DNA of 64,000 nt from assembly GCA_002368665.1 (NCBI GenBank), contig DFEK01000011.1, positions 124,001-188,000 on the forward strand, written 5' to 3'. The position numbers were made by a program, and so were the translations under genes. Below the pieces are notes generated by a model. The model was given only the letters and a program-made list of their open reading frames with translations. It did no database searches and was not told the origin of the DNA. This DNA is from Lachnospiraceae bacterium UBA3804 (GTDB lineage: Bacteria > Bacillota > Clostridia > Lachnospirales > Lachnospiraceae). Below, piece after piece: positions 33,673 to 42,437 of this stretch (position 1 is the first letter of the stretch; the number at the start of each line of letters is the position of its first letter).

Positions 33673-34854
33673 TCAGACAATATTGTCAACGACAGCTATG
33701 ATTTGTCCGTCTTTCTTATAAACCCTTGGTACACGTTCCCCGATAGCACATATAATTTCGTAGTTAATGGTATGATTAGCATCCGCTACGTGATCAACAG
33801 AAGTCTCTCCACGGGTACCATATACCGTAACTTTACTGTTCACTGATGCCTCTGGTATATCACTCACATCAATCATGCATTGGTCCATACAGACTCGACC
33901 GATGATCGAAGCATATTTCCCTTCGACCTCAACAATCATATGATTAGGATAATTCGATCTCCACAAGCCGTCTGCATAGCCTATAGGTATTGTGGCTACT
34001 CTTATTTCATGATCTGCTTTGAATTCTCTTCCATAGCTTATACAATCACCTGGATGCACATTTTTTATATGATCTATGATTGTTCTAAGAGTAAGAACTG
34101 GTCGAAGGTCGCCTGGATTGTATAGGGCGCTTGACGGCTGAAGTCCATAAAGAACAATACCCGCTCGAACCATATCCAGATGCATTTCGGGATAATCAAA
34201 TATTCCTGCGCTATTTGCACAGTGTCGGATGTCAAATTCAATGCCCTTGGTTTCTAAATATCTAATGGCACCTATAAACTTATTAAACTGGCTAAAAGTA
34301 TATTCTTTTCCGTCATTTCCCTCGTCAGCTGACGCAAAATGAGTAAATATACCTTCTACCTTTAAACCAGGTAGAATACACACTTCAAATGCCTTTTGAA
34401 GATCATCTTCTGTACATTGGAACCCGATACGACCCATTCCAGAGTCGATCTTAATATGGGTTTTAACGACAACCCCTTGCTTAACAGCATTCTCTGATAG
34501 CGTCATTCCGTATTCATTAGAAAAAATGCATTGAGTAATTTTCTGATCGGCAAGTTGTGAAGCACAACGAGGATCTGTGTAACCGAGAATAAGAATGGGA
34601 AGAAATACTTCTGCATTTCTCAGCTGGATAGCTTCTTCAATATTGGATACCGCAAGGTAGTCAGCACCGAGACTTTCATAGAGTTTAGAAAGCTGCACTG
34701 CCCCATGACCATAGCCATTCGCTTTTACTACACAGCAAAGCTTAGTTTCTGGATTGATTTGCTTGCGGATCACATGGTAATTATGCTCCGCCGCATCTAA
34801 ATCAATATTAGCCCATGTACGTTTTTGAAATGGCTGAAGTTTCAAGACGGTCAC
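33673..34854 (-). CDS. alr: Alanine racemase
   Basis: A 393-residue PLP enzyme. CVVKANGYGHGAVQLSKL carries the PLP lysine, SGMGRIGF and RHCANSAG follow, and SYGREF begins the C-terminal domain with the catalytic tyrosine. VCMDQCMIDVSD and the final YEIICAIGERVPRVY complete the signature. It interconverts L- and D-alanine. The annotated start is GTG at 34854; a TTG at 34845 fits the AGAGG site better. Its place inside a capsule operon, between a glycosyltransferase and a TupA-like ligase, suggests a dedicated supply of D-alanine for polymer decoration rather than peptidoglycan. Confidence 0.9.
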   Translation of the reverse strand: MTVLKLQPFQKRTWANIDLDAAEHNYHVIRKQINPETKLCCVVKANGYGHGAVQLSKLYESLGADYLAVSNIEEAIQLRNAEVFLPILILGYTDPRCASQLADQKITQCIFSNEYGMTLSENAVKQGVVVKTHIKIDSGMGRIGFQCTEDDLQKAFEVCILPGLKVEGIFTHFASADEGNDGKEYTFSQFNKFIGAIRYLETKGIEFDIRHCANSAGIFDYPEMHLDMVRAGIVLYGLQPSSALYNPGDLRPVLTLRTIIDHIKNVHPGDCISYGREFKADHEIRVATIPIGYADGLWRSNYPNHMIVEVEGKYASIIGRVCMDQCMIDVSDIPEASVNSKVTVYGTRGETSVDHVADANHTINYEIICAIGERVPRVYKKDGQIIAVVDNIV

Positions 34855-34857
34855 CTC

Positions 34858-35631
34858 TTAAATAGTCTTCTCATAATTACGCTTCTTCTGCAACCCATAC
34901 CACATATTCCAGCAGGCGAACCAGAGTGCAACCGGAGCAGGCTTCTCATCACAGATATGGAAGAGATCATAGTGACTCTTTAGCTTCTTGCTGAGTTTAT
35001 CATGACTAATGCTCTTCTTCCGAATCCTGTACTTGGCAAGGTTCTCCTTCAGGAGATGTGCCTCTGTTCCAGCTTTCTTGTAAAGCTGTAATCTTATTGC
35101 ATAGTCATTATTCTTCTTTATGTCTTTAATCTGAATCAACCCGAAATGCTTGGCACTGTACATCATGGTCAACTGCCCAATGTAATCATAATTGTACATC
35201 TTCCGTTTGTTGACAACATCAGGCCCTGTCACATAGATGTTAAGTGGTTTGTCATCTACGTCAATCTTTTCATATTCTGTATAAGAGAGAACGTATCCAT
35301 GCTCTTTCATGAAGTTGAGCTGCTTCTCCAGCTTATCCGGTGTCCACAGATCATCTGAGTCAAGGAAAGCAATCCACTCTCCCCGAGCCTCACGCATAGC
35401 TTTATTACGAGCCAGAGCAGCACCGCTGTTCTTATCATTGTGAAGATATTTAACTCGTTTATCAGACAGGAATGATGCCACAACCTCGTCCGTATTGTCA
35501 GTAGAACAGTCATCCACAATGAGGAGCTCCCAGTTTTTATAAGTCTGATCAATCACACATTGAATAGATTCAGCTATAAACTTCGCCGTATTCCATGACG
35601 GCATAATAATAGATACCAGCCCTTCTACCAT
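34858..35631 (-). CDS. Glycosyltransferase family 2
   Basis: A 257-residue GT-A enzyme: VSIIMPSWNTAKFIAESI, LLIVDDCSTDNT, GAALARNKAMREARGEW and the metal-binding FLDSDDLW (D-x-D). A later YNYDYIGQLTMMY segment precedes a basic C-terminus. It should transfer a sugar in repeat-unit assembly on the cytosolic face. GAGAGGAGG precedes the ATG, one of the strongest ribosome binding sites in the operon. Confidence 0.88.
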   Translation of the reverse strand: MVEGLVSIIMPSWNTAKFIAESIQCVIDQTYKNWELLIVDDCSTDNTDEVVASFLSDKRVKYLHNDKNSGAALARNKAMREARGEWIAFLDSDDLWTPDKLEKQLNFMKEHGYVLSYTEYEKIDVDDKPLNIYVTGPDVVNKRKMYNYDYIGQLTMMYSAKHFGLIQIKDIKKNNDYAIRLQLYKKAGTEAHLLKENLAKYRIRKKSISHDKLSKKLKSHYDLFHICDEKPAPVALWFACWNMWYGLQKKRNYEKTI

Positions 35632-35643
35632 GTGGACCTCCTC

Positions 35644-36336
35644 TCAGTTATAGTCTTTTCCAAGAACAGCAAATACTGTGCGGAACATCGTCAGTATTTC
35701 TCTCAGAAAGCAGAATCTCCTGATGCTCTCCAAATTCCAGACCATTTTTGCCGGTAACACTTGTTCCATATACACCTTATCAACATCTGCTGCATCCAGT
35801 AGTTTTGCCTCGTCCTTATATCTGATACTGGCTTCAGATGTAATACCCGCTGGCATTAACAGCGTAGCATAATACTCGGGTTTATACTGTTCAACATATT
35901 TAACTGCTTCTGGTCTTGTACCAACGAAGCTCATATCACCAGAAATAACGTCAAGCACCTGGGGAAGTTCATCAAGCCTTAAACTTCTCAGTTTCTTCCC
36001 CACTTTCGTGATTCGAGGATCTTCACCAACCGTAACCGTCGTTCCAATCTTGTCAGCATTCACTACCATGGTACGGAATTTATGAATTCTAAAATGCTTA
36101 CCATATGTAGTTACACGCTCTTGGCGATAGAATACTGGGCCAGGATCTTCTTTTTTGATTAGTAAAGCTATAATCACCATCGGGATGGCCAGGATTACAA
36201 GGAGAATAAGAGCCACGAAGAGATCAAAGCACCTTTTAAGAACTAGCTGTCCTCGTCTTTTGTTTAGAATCTCCCAATATGGTCTGACCTCATCCACACG
36301 CATGAAGTCTGGGAGGTCATCCCACTTTTTCAGCAT
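35644..36336 (-). CDS. Initiating polyprenyl-phosphate sugar-phosphate transferase
   Basis: A 230-residue bacterial sugar transferase of the WcaJ/PglC type. One N-terminal membrane helix (LFVALILLVILAIPMVIIALL) is followed by the catalytic domain with DPGPVFYRQERV, FRIHKFRTMVVNAD, SLRLDELPQVLDVISGDMSFVG and RPE. It starts repeat-unit synthesis by placing a sugar phosphate on undecaprenyl phosphate. Upstream dehydratase (39621) and aminotransferase (36330) genes suggest a 4-amino-4,6-dideoxy-HexNAc such as a bacillosamine precursor as first sugar. This is inference. It overlaps the aminotransferase gene by 7 bases. Confidence 0.87.
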   Translation of the reverse strand: MLKKWDDLPDFMRVDEVRPYWEILNKRRGQLVLKRCFDLFVALILLVILAIPMVIIALLIKKEDPGPVFYRQERVTTYGKHFRIHKFRTMVVNADKIGTTVTVGEDPRITKVGKKLRSLRLDELPQVLDVISGDMSFVGTRPEAVKYVEQYKPEYYATLLMPAGITSEASIRYKDEAKLLDAADVDKVYMEQVLPAKMVWNLESIRRFCFLREILTMFRTVFAVLGKDYN

Positions 36337-37691
36337 GCTTTGACCTCTTTCACTACTTCCTTCAATGTCTCACACACATAATCTACGTCTTCGTCGCTTA
36401 ACAGCGTATGGAACGGAAGCGTGATCAGGTTGTGATAATAGTCATAACTATTCGGGTACGCAGAGCAATCCTTGCCATATGCAGTCATCATCGGCAATGG
36501 TTTATAATGGACGTTTGTTGCCACACCACGCTCTGCCATCTTCTCGATGATCTCATTTCTCTGCTCTACCGTTATCCCAGGCACGCGGATCAGATAAAGA
36601 TGATTCGAGCTATCCATAAACTCCGTATGATGCACCATGTGGCTTATATCCAGCTCTGCGCACACAGCATCGTATTTCTTCATCATCTCAACCCGGCGCT
36701 CCAGTAACCTGAGATAACGATCCAGCTGGCGCAGGCCAATGGCAGCCATGATATCCGTCATGTTGCACTTGTACCAAGGCCCGATGATGTCATATTCCCA
36801 GGCACCGATCTTTGTCTTTGCAAGAGCGTCCTTATTCTGCCCGTGCAGGGACAGAAGCTGGTACATCTTATAAATCTCAGTACTTTCAATCCCGTCAAGA
36901 GGCAGCCAAGTAGATGCTCCCCCTTCTGCGGTAGTAAAATTTTTCACCGCATGGAAGCTATAGGATGTAAAATCTGCTATCTCGCCGCAGTACTTTCTTT
37001 CAGGTTTTTCGAGCTTTCCGGCACCTGTTCTGCTCACGATACGGCTTGCACCGAGGCTGTGAGCACAGTCAGCCACAACAGCTACACGGCCGATAGCGTG
37101 CTGAATTCTACTGCTCAGATCTGCGAGAGGATTCGAGTGATCGTCCATAGGCTGGAAGATGGAGCGTTTCCTCTCCACAATTTCAAAGATCCAATCATAG
37201 TCACAAACGAGACCGCCAAGATCCACAGTGATGATCGCTTTGGTCTTCTCCGTGATAGCTGCTTCCAGGGCGTCATAATCCATCTCCGGCATATGGGTGA
37301 TAGGATCGCCGTCTTTCTGGATGTCCACAAACTTCACTGTCGCTCCGCAGTGGATCGCTGCACTAGCACTTGCTGTGTATGTATAGGCGGGAACGATGAC
37401 CTCATCACCCTCACGGACACCAAGGATGCGGAGGTTCAGCTCTTCCGCTGCCGTTGCGCTGTTCAGGCACACAACCCTCTGGCTGTACTTTTTGATGGCT
37501 TCATTTGTGGTGCAGTCAACATCCGTTTTTCCTGTTTCGATATAAGCAGCCAAACGGCACTCCAGCATTTTGGTGCGCAGGCCAGTGGTAATCCATCCAG
37601 AGCGAAGTGCTTCAGTCACTTCAGCAATTTCAAGCTCAGAAATATCAGGCGGGCTAAAAGAAATGGTACGCTTCGCAGTAACTTCACTCAT
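36330..37691 (-). CDS. DegT/DnrJ/EryC1/StrS-family sugar aminotransferase
   Basis: A 453-residue PLP aminotransferase. It shows FSPPDISELEIAEVTEALRS, VCLNSATAAEELNLRILG, VIVPAYTYTASASA, DCAHSLGA and the PLP-lysine region SFHAVKNFTTAEGG. I chose the ATG at 37691, which has GGGGAG 10 bases upstream. It likely aminates the 4-keto sugar made by the dehydratase at 39621, giving a UDP-4-amino-4,6-dideoxy-HexNAc. An extra stretch of about 60 residues around 180-240 (the KRSIFQPMDDHSNP region) enlarges it compared with typical 380-400-residue members. Confidence 0.87.
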   Translation of the reverse strand: MSEVTAKRTISFSPPDISELEIAEVTEALRSGWITTGLRTKMLECRLAAYIETGKTDVDCTTNEAIKKYSQRVVCLNSATAAEELNLRILGVREGDEVIVPAYTYTASASAAIHCGATVKFVDIQKDGDPITHMPEMDYDALEAAITEKTKAIITVDLGGLVCDYDWIFEIVERKRSIFQPMDDHSNPLADLSSRIQHAIGRVAVVADCAHSLGASRIVSRTGAGKLEKPERKYCGEIADFTSYSFHAVKNFTTAEGGASTWLPLDGIESTEIYKMYQLLSLHGQNKDALAKTKIGAWEYDIIGPWYKCNMTDIMAAIGLRQLDRYLRLLERRVEMMKKYDAVCAELDISHMVHHTEFMDSSNHLYLIRVPGITVEQRNEIIEKMAERGVATNVHYKPLPMMTAYGKDCSAYPNSYDYYHNLITLPFHTLLSDEDVDYVCETLKEVVKEVKAC

Positions 37692-37773
37692 TTTGATTGG
37701 TCTCCCCATTTAAGAATTTTCATTTCACACAAGAATTATCTTTTCACACGTGGTTGGAACCGCGCAGTCACAT

Positions 37774-37938
37774 TCAAAAGAGTCTTGACTCTTCGCTAAA
37801 ACAGACCATATGTGGTACGTTATTTATCACCATCTGCTTCTGATAATCATTCAGATTTTGATTAGACAGAATTGCTTGCTTTAATGCAGACTTGATAGCT
37901 TCGTGTTGCATTCTTTCTTGTTCTGTAATCATTGGCAT
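37774..37938 (-). CDS. Small helical protein (54 aa), unknown
   Basis: A 54-residue frame (MPMITEQERMQHEAIKSALK at the start) with GAGGTG just upstream. Start at 37938 or at the second ATG (37932). The sequence is charged and probably all helical, with a QNLNDYQKQMVIN segment. It sits in the capsule operon between the P-loop protein and the aminotransferase. The upstream 170 bases (37939-38110) hold no gene I can support. Function unknown. Confidence 0.45.
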   Translation of the reverse strand: MPMITEQERMQHEAIKSALKQAILSNQNLNDYQKQMVINNVPHMVCFSEESRLF

Positions 37939-38110
37939 TCACCTCAGTAGCATTGCCGGATTCCCCAGATATTTCCAAATCACAACATCATAGTATACAA
38001 AAAATTCGGATCCGCCATCTCCGGTATCGCTGTCGCCAGGTCAACCCCTGCATCTTTTGCCGATACTCCGCAGTGGATGATTCTCTCATACCTTACGTTT
38101 TTTACTCTGT

Positions 38111-39079
38111 TCAGTTTCTATCTGGAAGAATTGCTTCCGGCATAACTGTCGCAATCTTAGCAATAGCGCTTTCTGTTTTGTAATTTTCCGCAAGCTTTAC
38201 CTTACTGTATTGGAAGATTGTATTGCGGGTTATATCCGAAAGGTATGAACTGTAAAATTCCTCCCAACTCATATATTGCTTACTGTCCGCATACAAATAA
38301 GTCTCTTCTATGACTGCCTTCGGTACATCTATTAGTCCGGCACTTAAGATCAGAAATTCGAAAGATTCCGGTGCATACAGAGTACAATTTGCATGACCCG
38401 TTTCCAAATATCGAATGACTTTCCCTATCTCCGAGCCAAAGGCAGCACCATCTACTATAGCCAATACTGTTTTGTCTTGAACTCCTCGAATGTTATCGTA
38501 GACATTACTCTTTCCATGGGCAGAAATGCACCTACCACCGTAAAGCATATTGAAGTATTCGTATCCGGAATTGGAATCTTCTGTAATGACCGTCTCCGGC
38601 TCTTTTATTCCATGAATATCAAGATGATACAGCTTGTACATCTCGTTATAGATACGTTTGTATGTTTTATATTTCTGCGTATCCGACACATTCTTGAGTC
38701 CATAAATCTCATCCACACTGTACGGGAGCTGGCTTAATGCGTCCCTTGAAACGATTACAAAATAATTATCGGATCCTTTGACCAATTCCGCAAACTTTTG
38801 CGAACGAAGGAAAACAGCCGTTTCATCTATGAAAACAATCTGATTACTCATGGAAGAAAGTCGTAATTCCCAGTCAACCGCTGTGAGCACTGTGCATTTC
38901 AAATCGCAAATCAGGGTGATTCCGGAAGAAGTTCCGTTCGCTTCATGCTCCTGAATCAGCCGTATCAGTTCTGTTTTCCCTGTTGCGCTATTTCCCTGAA
39001 GAATAGTGATATTTCGTTTTATCGACAGAAAGTAATGAACCTTGTTATTATATACTTCTATCTCATACTTCCCTATCAT
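38111..39079 (-). CDS. P-loop ATP-binding protein paired with DUF4869
   Basis: A 322-residue protein. The Walker A motif is LQGNSATGKTELIRL (about residues 27-41) and a Walker B-like strand is SNQIVFIDE (about 82-90). A later segment, TVLAIVDGAAFGSEIGKVIR, looks Toprim-like and recalls DUF4435-type proteins (inference). It is translated 12 bases after the DUF4869 gene, with AGAGGAATT upstream. I recall this two-gene pairing from other gut Clostridia. It does not fit any sugar pathway, so it may be a regulatory or defence cargo lodged in the operon. Substrate and role unknown. Confidence 0.6.
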   Translation of the reverse strand: MIGKYEIEVYNNKVHYFLSIKRNITILQGNSATGKTELIRLIQEHEANGTSSGITLICDLKCTVLTAVDWELRLSSMSNQIVFIDETAVFLRSQKFAELVKGSDNYFVIVSRDALSQLPYSVDEIYGLKNVSDTQKYKTYKRIYNEMYKLYHLDIHGIKEPETVITEDSNSGYEYFNMLYGGRCISAHGKSNVYDNIRGVQDKTVLAIVDGAAFGSEIGKVIRYLETGHANCTLYAPESFEFLILSAGLIDVPKAVIEETYLYADSKQYMSWEEFYSSYLSDITRNTIFQYSKVKLAENYKTESAIAKIATVMPEAILPDRN

Positions 39080-39091
39080 ACAAATTCCTCT

Positions 39092-39541
39092 TTACAGCAA
39101 ATGACAATCCAATACCGCTTCACTCAATTCTTTCATCGTATGAACGACTTGATGAAGATTTACAATTTCAATGTCAAATCTTTCTTTTCCAAAGTCCATC
39201 AGATATCCTAATCTGATCGTCAGATCCTTTCTCTGCCCTATTTTCAAAATCCATGGTGCGCAATTGTCTCCACAGGCGGATGCGTTAAAGATGTGATCCG
39301 AATCATTATTCATAAGAATTAATGTTTTAACGCCGCCTGAAAGCCGTTCAGTTGGGATTGCGCCAAGGAATGGACTGTCAATCAATCTCGGCCCAACGAC
39401 ATCGGAACCATCGATATCTTTAATCATTTGTTCGGAGAATGAATCTGTAATCCATTCATCCTTGTAGCTGTTATTAAAGAATACATCCGGATTAAAAATA
39501 TATTTCTCGGAATCAATATCTCCATAATATATTTTCAGCAT
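39092..39541 (-). CDS. DUF4869 family protein
   Basis: A 149-residue protein of the DUF4869 type: MLKIYYGDID, then YKDEWITDSFSEQMIKDID, then GPRLIDSPFLGAIP, GGVKTLILM, FNASACGDNCAPWIL and RLGYLMDFG. The CGDNC motif and the phrase ending FNASACG are conserved in the family as I recall it. No activity is known. AAAGAGG precedes the ATG. It is immediately followed by the P-loop gene, with which it probably works. Confidence 0.7.
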   Translation of the reverse strand: MLKIYYGDIDSEKYIFNPDVFFNNSYKDEWITDSFSEQMIKDIDGSDVVGPRLIDSPFLGAIPTERLSGGVKTLILMNNDSDHIFNASACGDNCAPWILKIGQRKDLTIRLGYLMDFGKERFDIEIVNLHQVVHTMKELSEAVLDCHLL

Positions 39542-39620
39542 AACGCTTTACCTCTTTGTGAATACTTTCTTCCCTTAGTGTTTTATTCGAGCTTTTCTTC
39601 CCTTAGCGTTATTTTCTTTC

Positions 39621-41618
39621 TCATTCTGCCTTCTCTTCCGACGCTCCTGCAGTTCCCCCCGGATGATATGTACTTACCACCCTCTGCATATACTCCCTGA
39701 TGTCATCTTTGTTCCGATATGCCACATCCATCAGTTCCTTCAACTGACCTAAGAATTCTTCGATATCGAAGGGAATCGGACAGCCGATGAAAATCTTATT
39801 ATTCGGAGACTTCTTAAGCCCCTCCTCCGCCATCAGTTTCTCTTCATAGAGTTTCTCTCCGGGGCGAAGGCCGGTATATTCGATCTTGATATCCACATCC
39901 GGTTTGTGACCGGAAAGCTTGATTAAGTTTCTGGCAAGAGTATCGATTTTTACTTCCGTTCCCATATCAAGGACGAAAATCTCACCACCCTTTGCATAGG
40001 TTCCCGCAAGCATGACAAGACCGACTGCTTCCGGAATGGTCATGAAATATCTTACAATATCCGGATGAGTTACCGTAACCGGTCCTCCGTGTTCGATCTG
40101 CTTCTTAAAGAGCGGAATCACGGAACCGTTGCTTCCGAGAACATTTCCGAAGCGAACCGCTACAAACTCGGTCTTGATATTCGTATAATCAATCTGTCCT
40201 AGTTTCTTTCCTGCGATGTCCGAATCATAATGGGTGAAAAGCTGTGGAATTTCTTCCGCTTTCCCCTCTTTGATCTTGGCATCGAAGCTTTGAATGATCA
40301 TCTCGCAAAGCCGTTTGGAAGCACCCATGATATTGGTGGGATTTACCGCTTTATCCGTGGAGATCAGGACAAAACGCTCGCATCCGTGTACCATGGCAGC
40401 AAAGGCTGTTTTATAAGTACCGATGGCATTATTCTTGATTGCCTCGTTGGGGGAATCCTCCATTAGAGGTACATGCTTATGTGCCGCCGCATGATAAACC
40501 ACCTGCGGATGATATGTTTCGAAAATCTGATACATCCTTCTGGAATCCCTTACCGATCCGATCAGAACTTCCAGGTTGAGTGTCGGATATTTCTCTTTCA
40601 GTTCCAGCTGGATATCATATGCATTATTCTCATATACATCGAAGATGATAAGCTGCTTCGGATTATGTTTCGCCACCTGTCTGCAAAGTTCGGACCCGAT
40701 GGAACCGCCGCCGCCTGTTACCAGAATCACTTTGCCGTTAATGAAATCAAAGACATCCTGTTCATCCGTTTTGATCACATCTCTGCCGAGCAGATCCTCG
40801 ATGGAGACATCCTTCATGTTCTTTAGGGAAACCTGCCCCTTCACCAGCTGGTACATGCCGGGAAGCTGTTTCAATTCGCATCCGGTCTCCTTGCATATAT
40901 TGGAGATATCCCGTCTCGCATCCGCCTTTGCGGAAGGGATGGCAATATAAATCTTCTTAACCTGATATTTCTCGACATTGGCAAAAATATCATCCCTGCC
41001 TCCCACGATGGGAACACCTTCCATGAATCTTCCCCACTTATTGGGATTATCGTCAATAACGCAGACAACTTTTTCTTTCAGATCTTTGGTATTGCGGATA
41101 TCACGAAGGATCATCTGTCCAGCGTCTCCGGCACCGATCAGCATGACATGCTCATAATCGCCGTCCTTATCCTGCGTAGTGGAACGAATATACAGGAGGA
41201 AGCGATAGGAGAATCGGATGCCGATGATCAATACTGCCTGAAAGAAAGCACCGCCCACATAAGTGGACAGGGGAAATCGATCCATAACCAATGAAGTCAC
41301 AATCGTATATAACGCAGAAGCAAGCACGGTGCCTGCCGCGAAACGAAACAATTCCGGGTAACTTGCATATCTCCACATACTGCGGTACATCCGAAAGAGC
41401 CAGAAAAATCCGACTGCAAGGAATGCGTACGCCGATATGGAATAGACATAGGTCTGTAAGTATTTAAGCGGAATGGTCGAGAACTTACAGTCAAAACGGA
41501 TCCAAAGCGCGATGAAATACGAAAGATGTATCGCCACGAAATCAAATGCGATCAACCCCAAAGCGATCAATGTCCAATGTTCTATTTTCTTCTTTTTTCT
41601 GCCTGTCTCTTTACTCAT
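39621..41618 (-). CDS. Membrane-bound UDP-HexNAc 4,6-dehydratase (CapD/PglF-like)
   Basis: A 665-residue protein. Four N-terminal membrane helices (residues about 14-130) are followed by a CoA-binding-like Rossmann domain (MLIGAGDAGQMILRDI) and an SDR dehydratase domain (LVTGGGGSIGSELCRQ, HAAAHKHVPLMEDSP, STDKAVNPTNIMGASKR, RFGNVLGSNGSVIP). In the last region the usual catalytic Tyr is Met, as in PglF/FlaA1-type enzymes. It removes water from UDP-GlcNAc to give a 4-keto-6-deoxy sugar, feeding the aminotransferase at 36330. No clear Shine-Dalgarno precedes the ATG, but the start is supported by the membrane region. Confidence 0.87.
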   Translation of the reverse strand: MSKETGRKKKKIEHWTLIALGLIAFDFVAIHLSYFIALWIRFDCKFSTIPLKYLQTYVYSISAYAFLAVGFFWLFRMYRSMWRYASYPELFRFAAGTVLASALYTIVTSLVMDRFPLSTYVGGAFFQAVLIIGIRFSYRFLLYIRSTTQDKDGDYEHVMLIGAGDAGQMILRDIRNTKDLKEKVVCVIDDNPNKWGRFMEGVPIVGGRDDIFANVEKYQVKKIYIAIPSAKADARRDISNICKETGCELKQLPGMYQLVKGQVSLKNMKDVSIEDLLGRDVIKTDEQDVFDFINGKVILVTGGGGSIGSELCRQVAKHNPKQLIIFDVYENNAYDIQLELKEKYPTLNLEVLIGSVRDSRRMYQIFETYHPQVVYHAAAHKHVPLMEDSPNEAIKNNAIGTYKTAFAAMVHGCERFVLISTDKAVNPTNIMGASKRLCEMIIQSFDAKIKEGKAEEIPQLFTHYDSDIAGKKLGQIDYTNIKTEFVAVRFGNVLGSNGSVIPLFKKQIEHGGPVTVTHPDIVRYFMTIPEAVGLVMLAGTYAKGGEIFVLDMGTEVKIDTLARNLIKLSGHKPDVDIKIEYTGLRPGEKLYEEKLMAEEGLKKSPNNKIFIGCPIPFDIEEFLGQLKELMDVAYRNKDDIREYMQRVVSTYHPGGTAGASEEKAE

Positions 41619-41712
41619 ATATCTGTTTTTTCGGCCTTTGGTACCTTCGTCCCGTAATCTCGATGACTTATTTCCCGCACTGCTGTTTTACCGTAAATTG
41701 CCTTGAGATTTA

Positions 41713-42435
41713 CTATCTGTCACTTTCGTTTCCGTAATAATTTCCATAATACTTACCATAGTACTTACCGTAATATTTTCCGTAGTACTTGCCGTAATAG
41801 CCCTTGCCTTTGGCTTCAATCTTATTTAAAACACAGCCTAAAAGCTTGCAGCCGGCCACTTCCAGCTGTTCCTTGGCTTTTTTTACAATGCGGTAGGAGA
41901 TATCGCCGCTGCCGATAACCAAAATTCCACCATCACATTTTCTGGAAATAATAGCAGCATCGATTACACTTCCAACAGGAGGTGCATCAATAATAATCAT
42001 ATCGAAATTTGCCTTGGCATCTTCCACAAACTCATTGAAACGATCACTGATCAGAAGTTCACTGGGGTTAGGCGGAACCGGTCCTGAAAATACCAGATAA
42101 AGATTGGGGATATCTGTCTCACAGATAACCTCTTCGAAGGTATTCTTTCCTACAAGGAAATGAGAGAACCCATATTTCACACGGCCACTCTTATAACGGC
42201 TCTTAAGCACCGACTTTCGAAGATCAGCATCCACGAAAAGAACTCTCTTTCCGGCTTCTGCAAAGGAACATGCGCAATCAAAACTTACCGTACTCTTTCC
42301 TTCATTTGGAATCGTACTTGTAAAGAAAATGGTTTGGATATGACTTCCCGAAAATTCTATATTGGTTCTTAAGGTTTTGAAGGCTTCCTTGGAACGAAAG
42401 TCCAATTCATCCTGCTGAATTGATAATTCCTGCAT
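41713..42435 (-). CDS. cpsD: CpsD/CapB tyrosine autokinase with YYGK-repeat tail
   Basis: A 240-residue BY-kinase: Walker A FTSTIPNEGKSTVSFD, Walker A' VLFVDADLRKS and Walker B MIIIDAPPVGS. The C-terminal tail (residues 213-235) is six YYG units separated by K or N, giving 12 tyrosines. This is a long, unusually regular version of the tyrosine cluster on which such kinases autophosphorylate. With CpsC and the CpsB phosphatase it forms the phosphorelay that controls polymer length and export. It starts 2 bases after cpsC. Confidence 0.9.
   Translation of the reverse strand: MQELSIQQDELDFRSKEAFKTLRTNIEFSGSHIQTIFFTSTIPNEGKSTVSFDCACSFAEAGKRVLFVDADLRKSVLKSRYKSGRVKYGFSHFLVGKNTFEEVICETDIPNLYLVFSGPVPPNPSELLISDRFNEFVEDAKANFDMIIIDAPPVGSVIDAAIISRKCDGGILVIGSGDISYRIVKKAKEQLEVAGCKLLGCVLNKIEAKGKGYYGKYYGKYYGKYYGKYYGNYYGNESDR
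41731..41799 (-). repeat. Twelve-base tandem repeat encoding YYGK
   Basis: Six imperfect copies of a 12-base unit (TAYTAYGGNAAR) encode the tyrosine tail of CpsD. Third codon positions vary, so the repeats are not recent copies, but slippage could still change tail length between strains. Confidence 0.75.
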
Positions 42436-42437
42436 TT

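Noticed and set aside
36843..37799. 318-residue plus-strand frame
   Set aside because: Antisense to the aminotransferase gene with clear PLP motifs; no ribosome site or domain.
37957..38070. Open minus-strand stretch reading like coding sequence (IIHCGVSAKDAGVDLATAIP)
   Set aside because: No start codon and a stop just upstream; possibly a gene fragment but no homology to support it.
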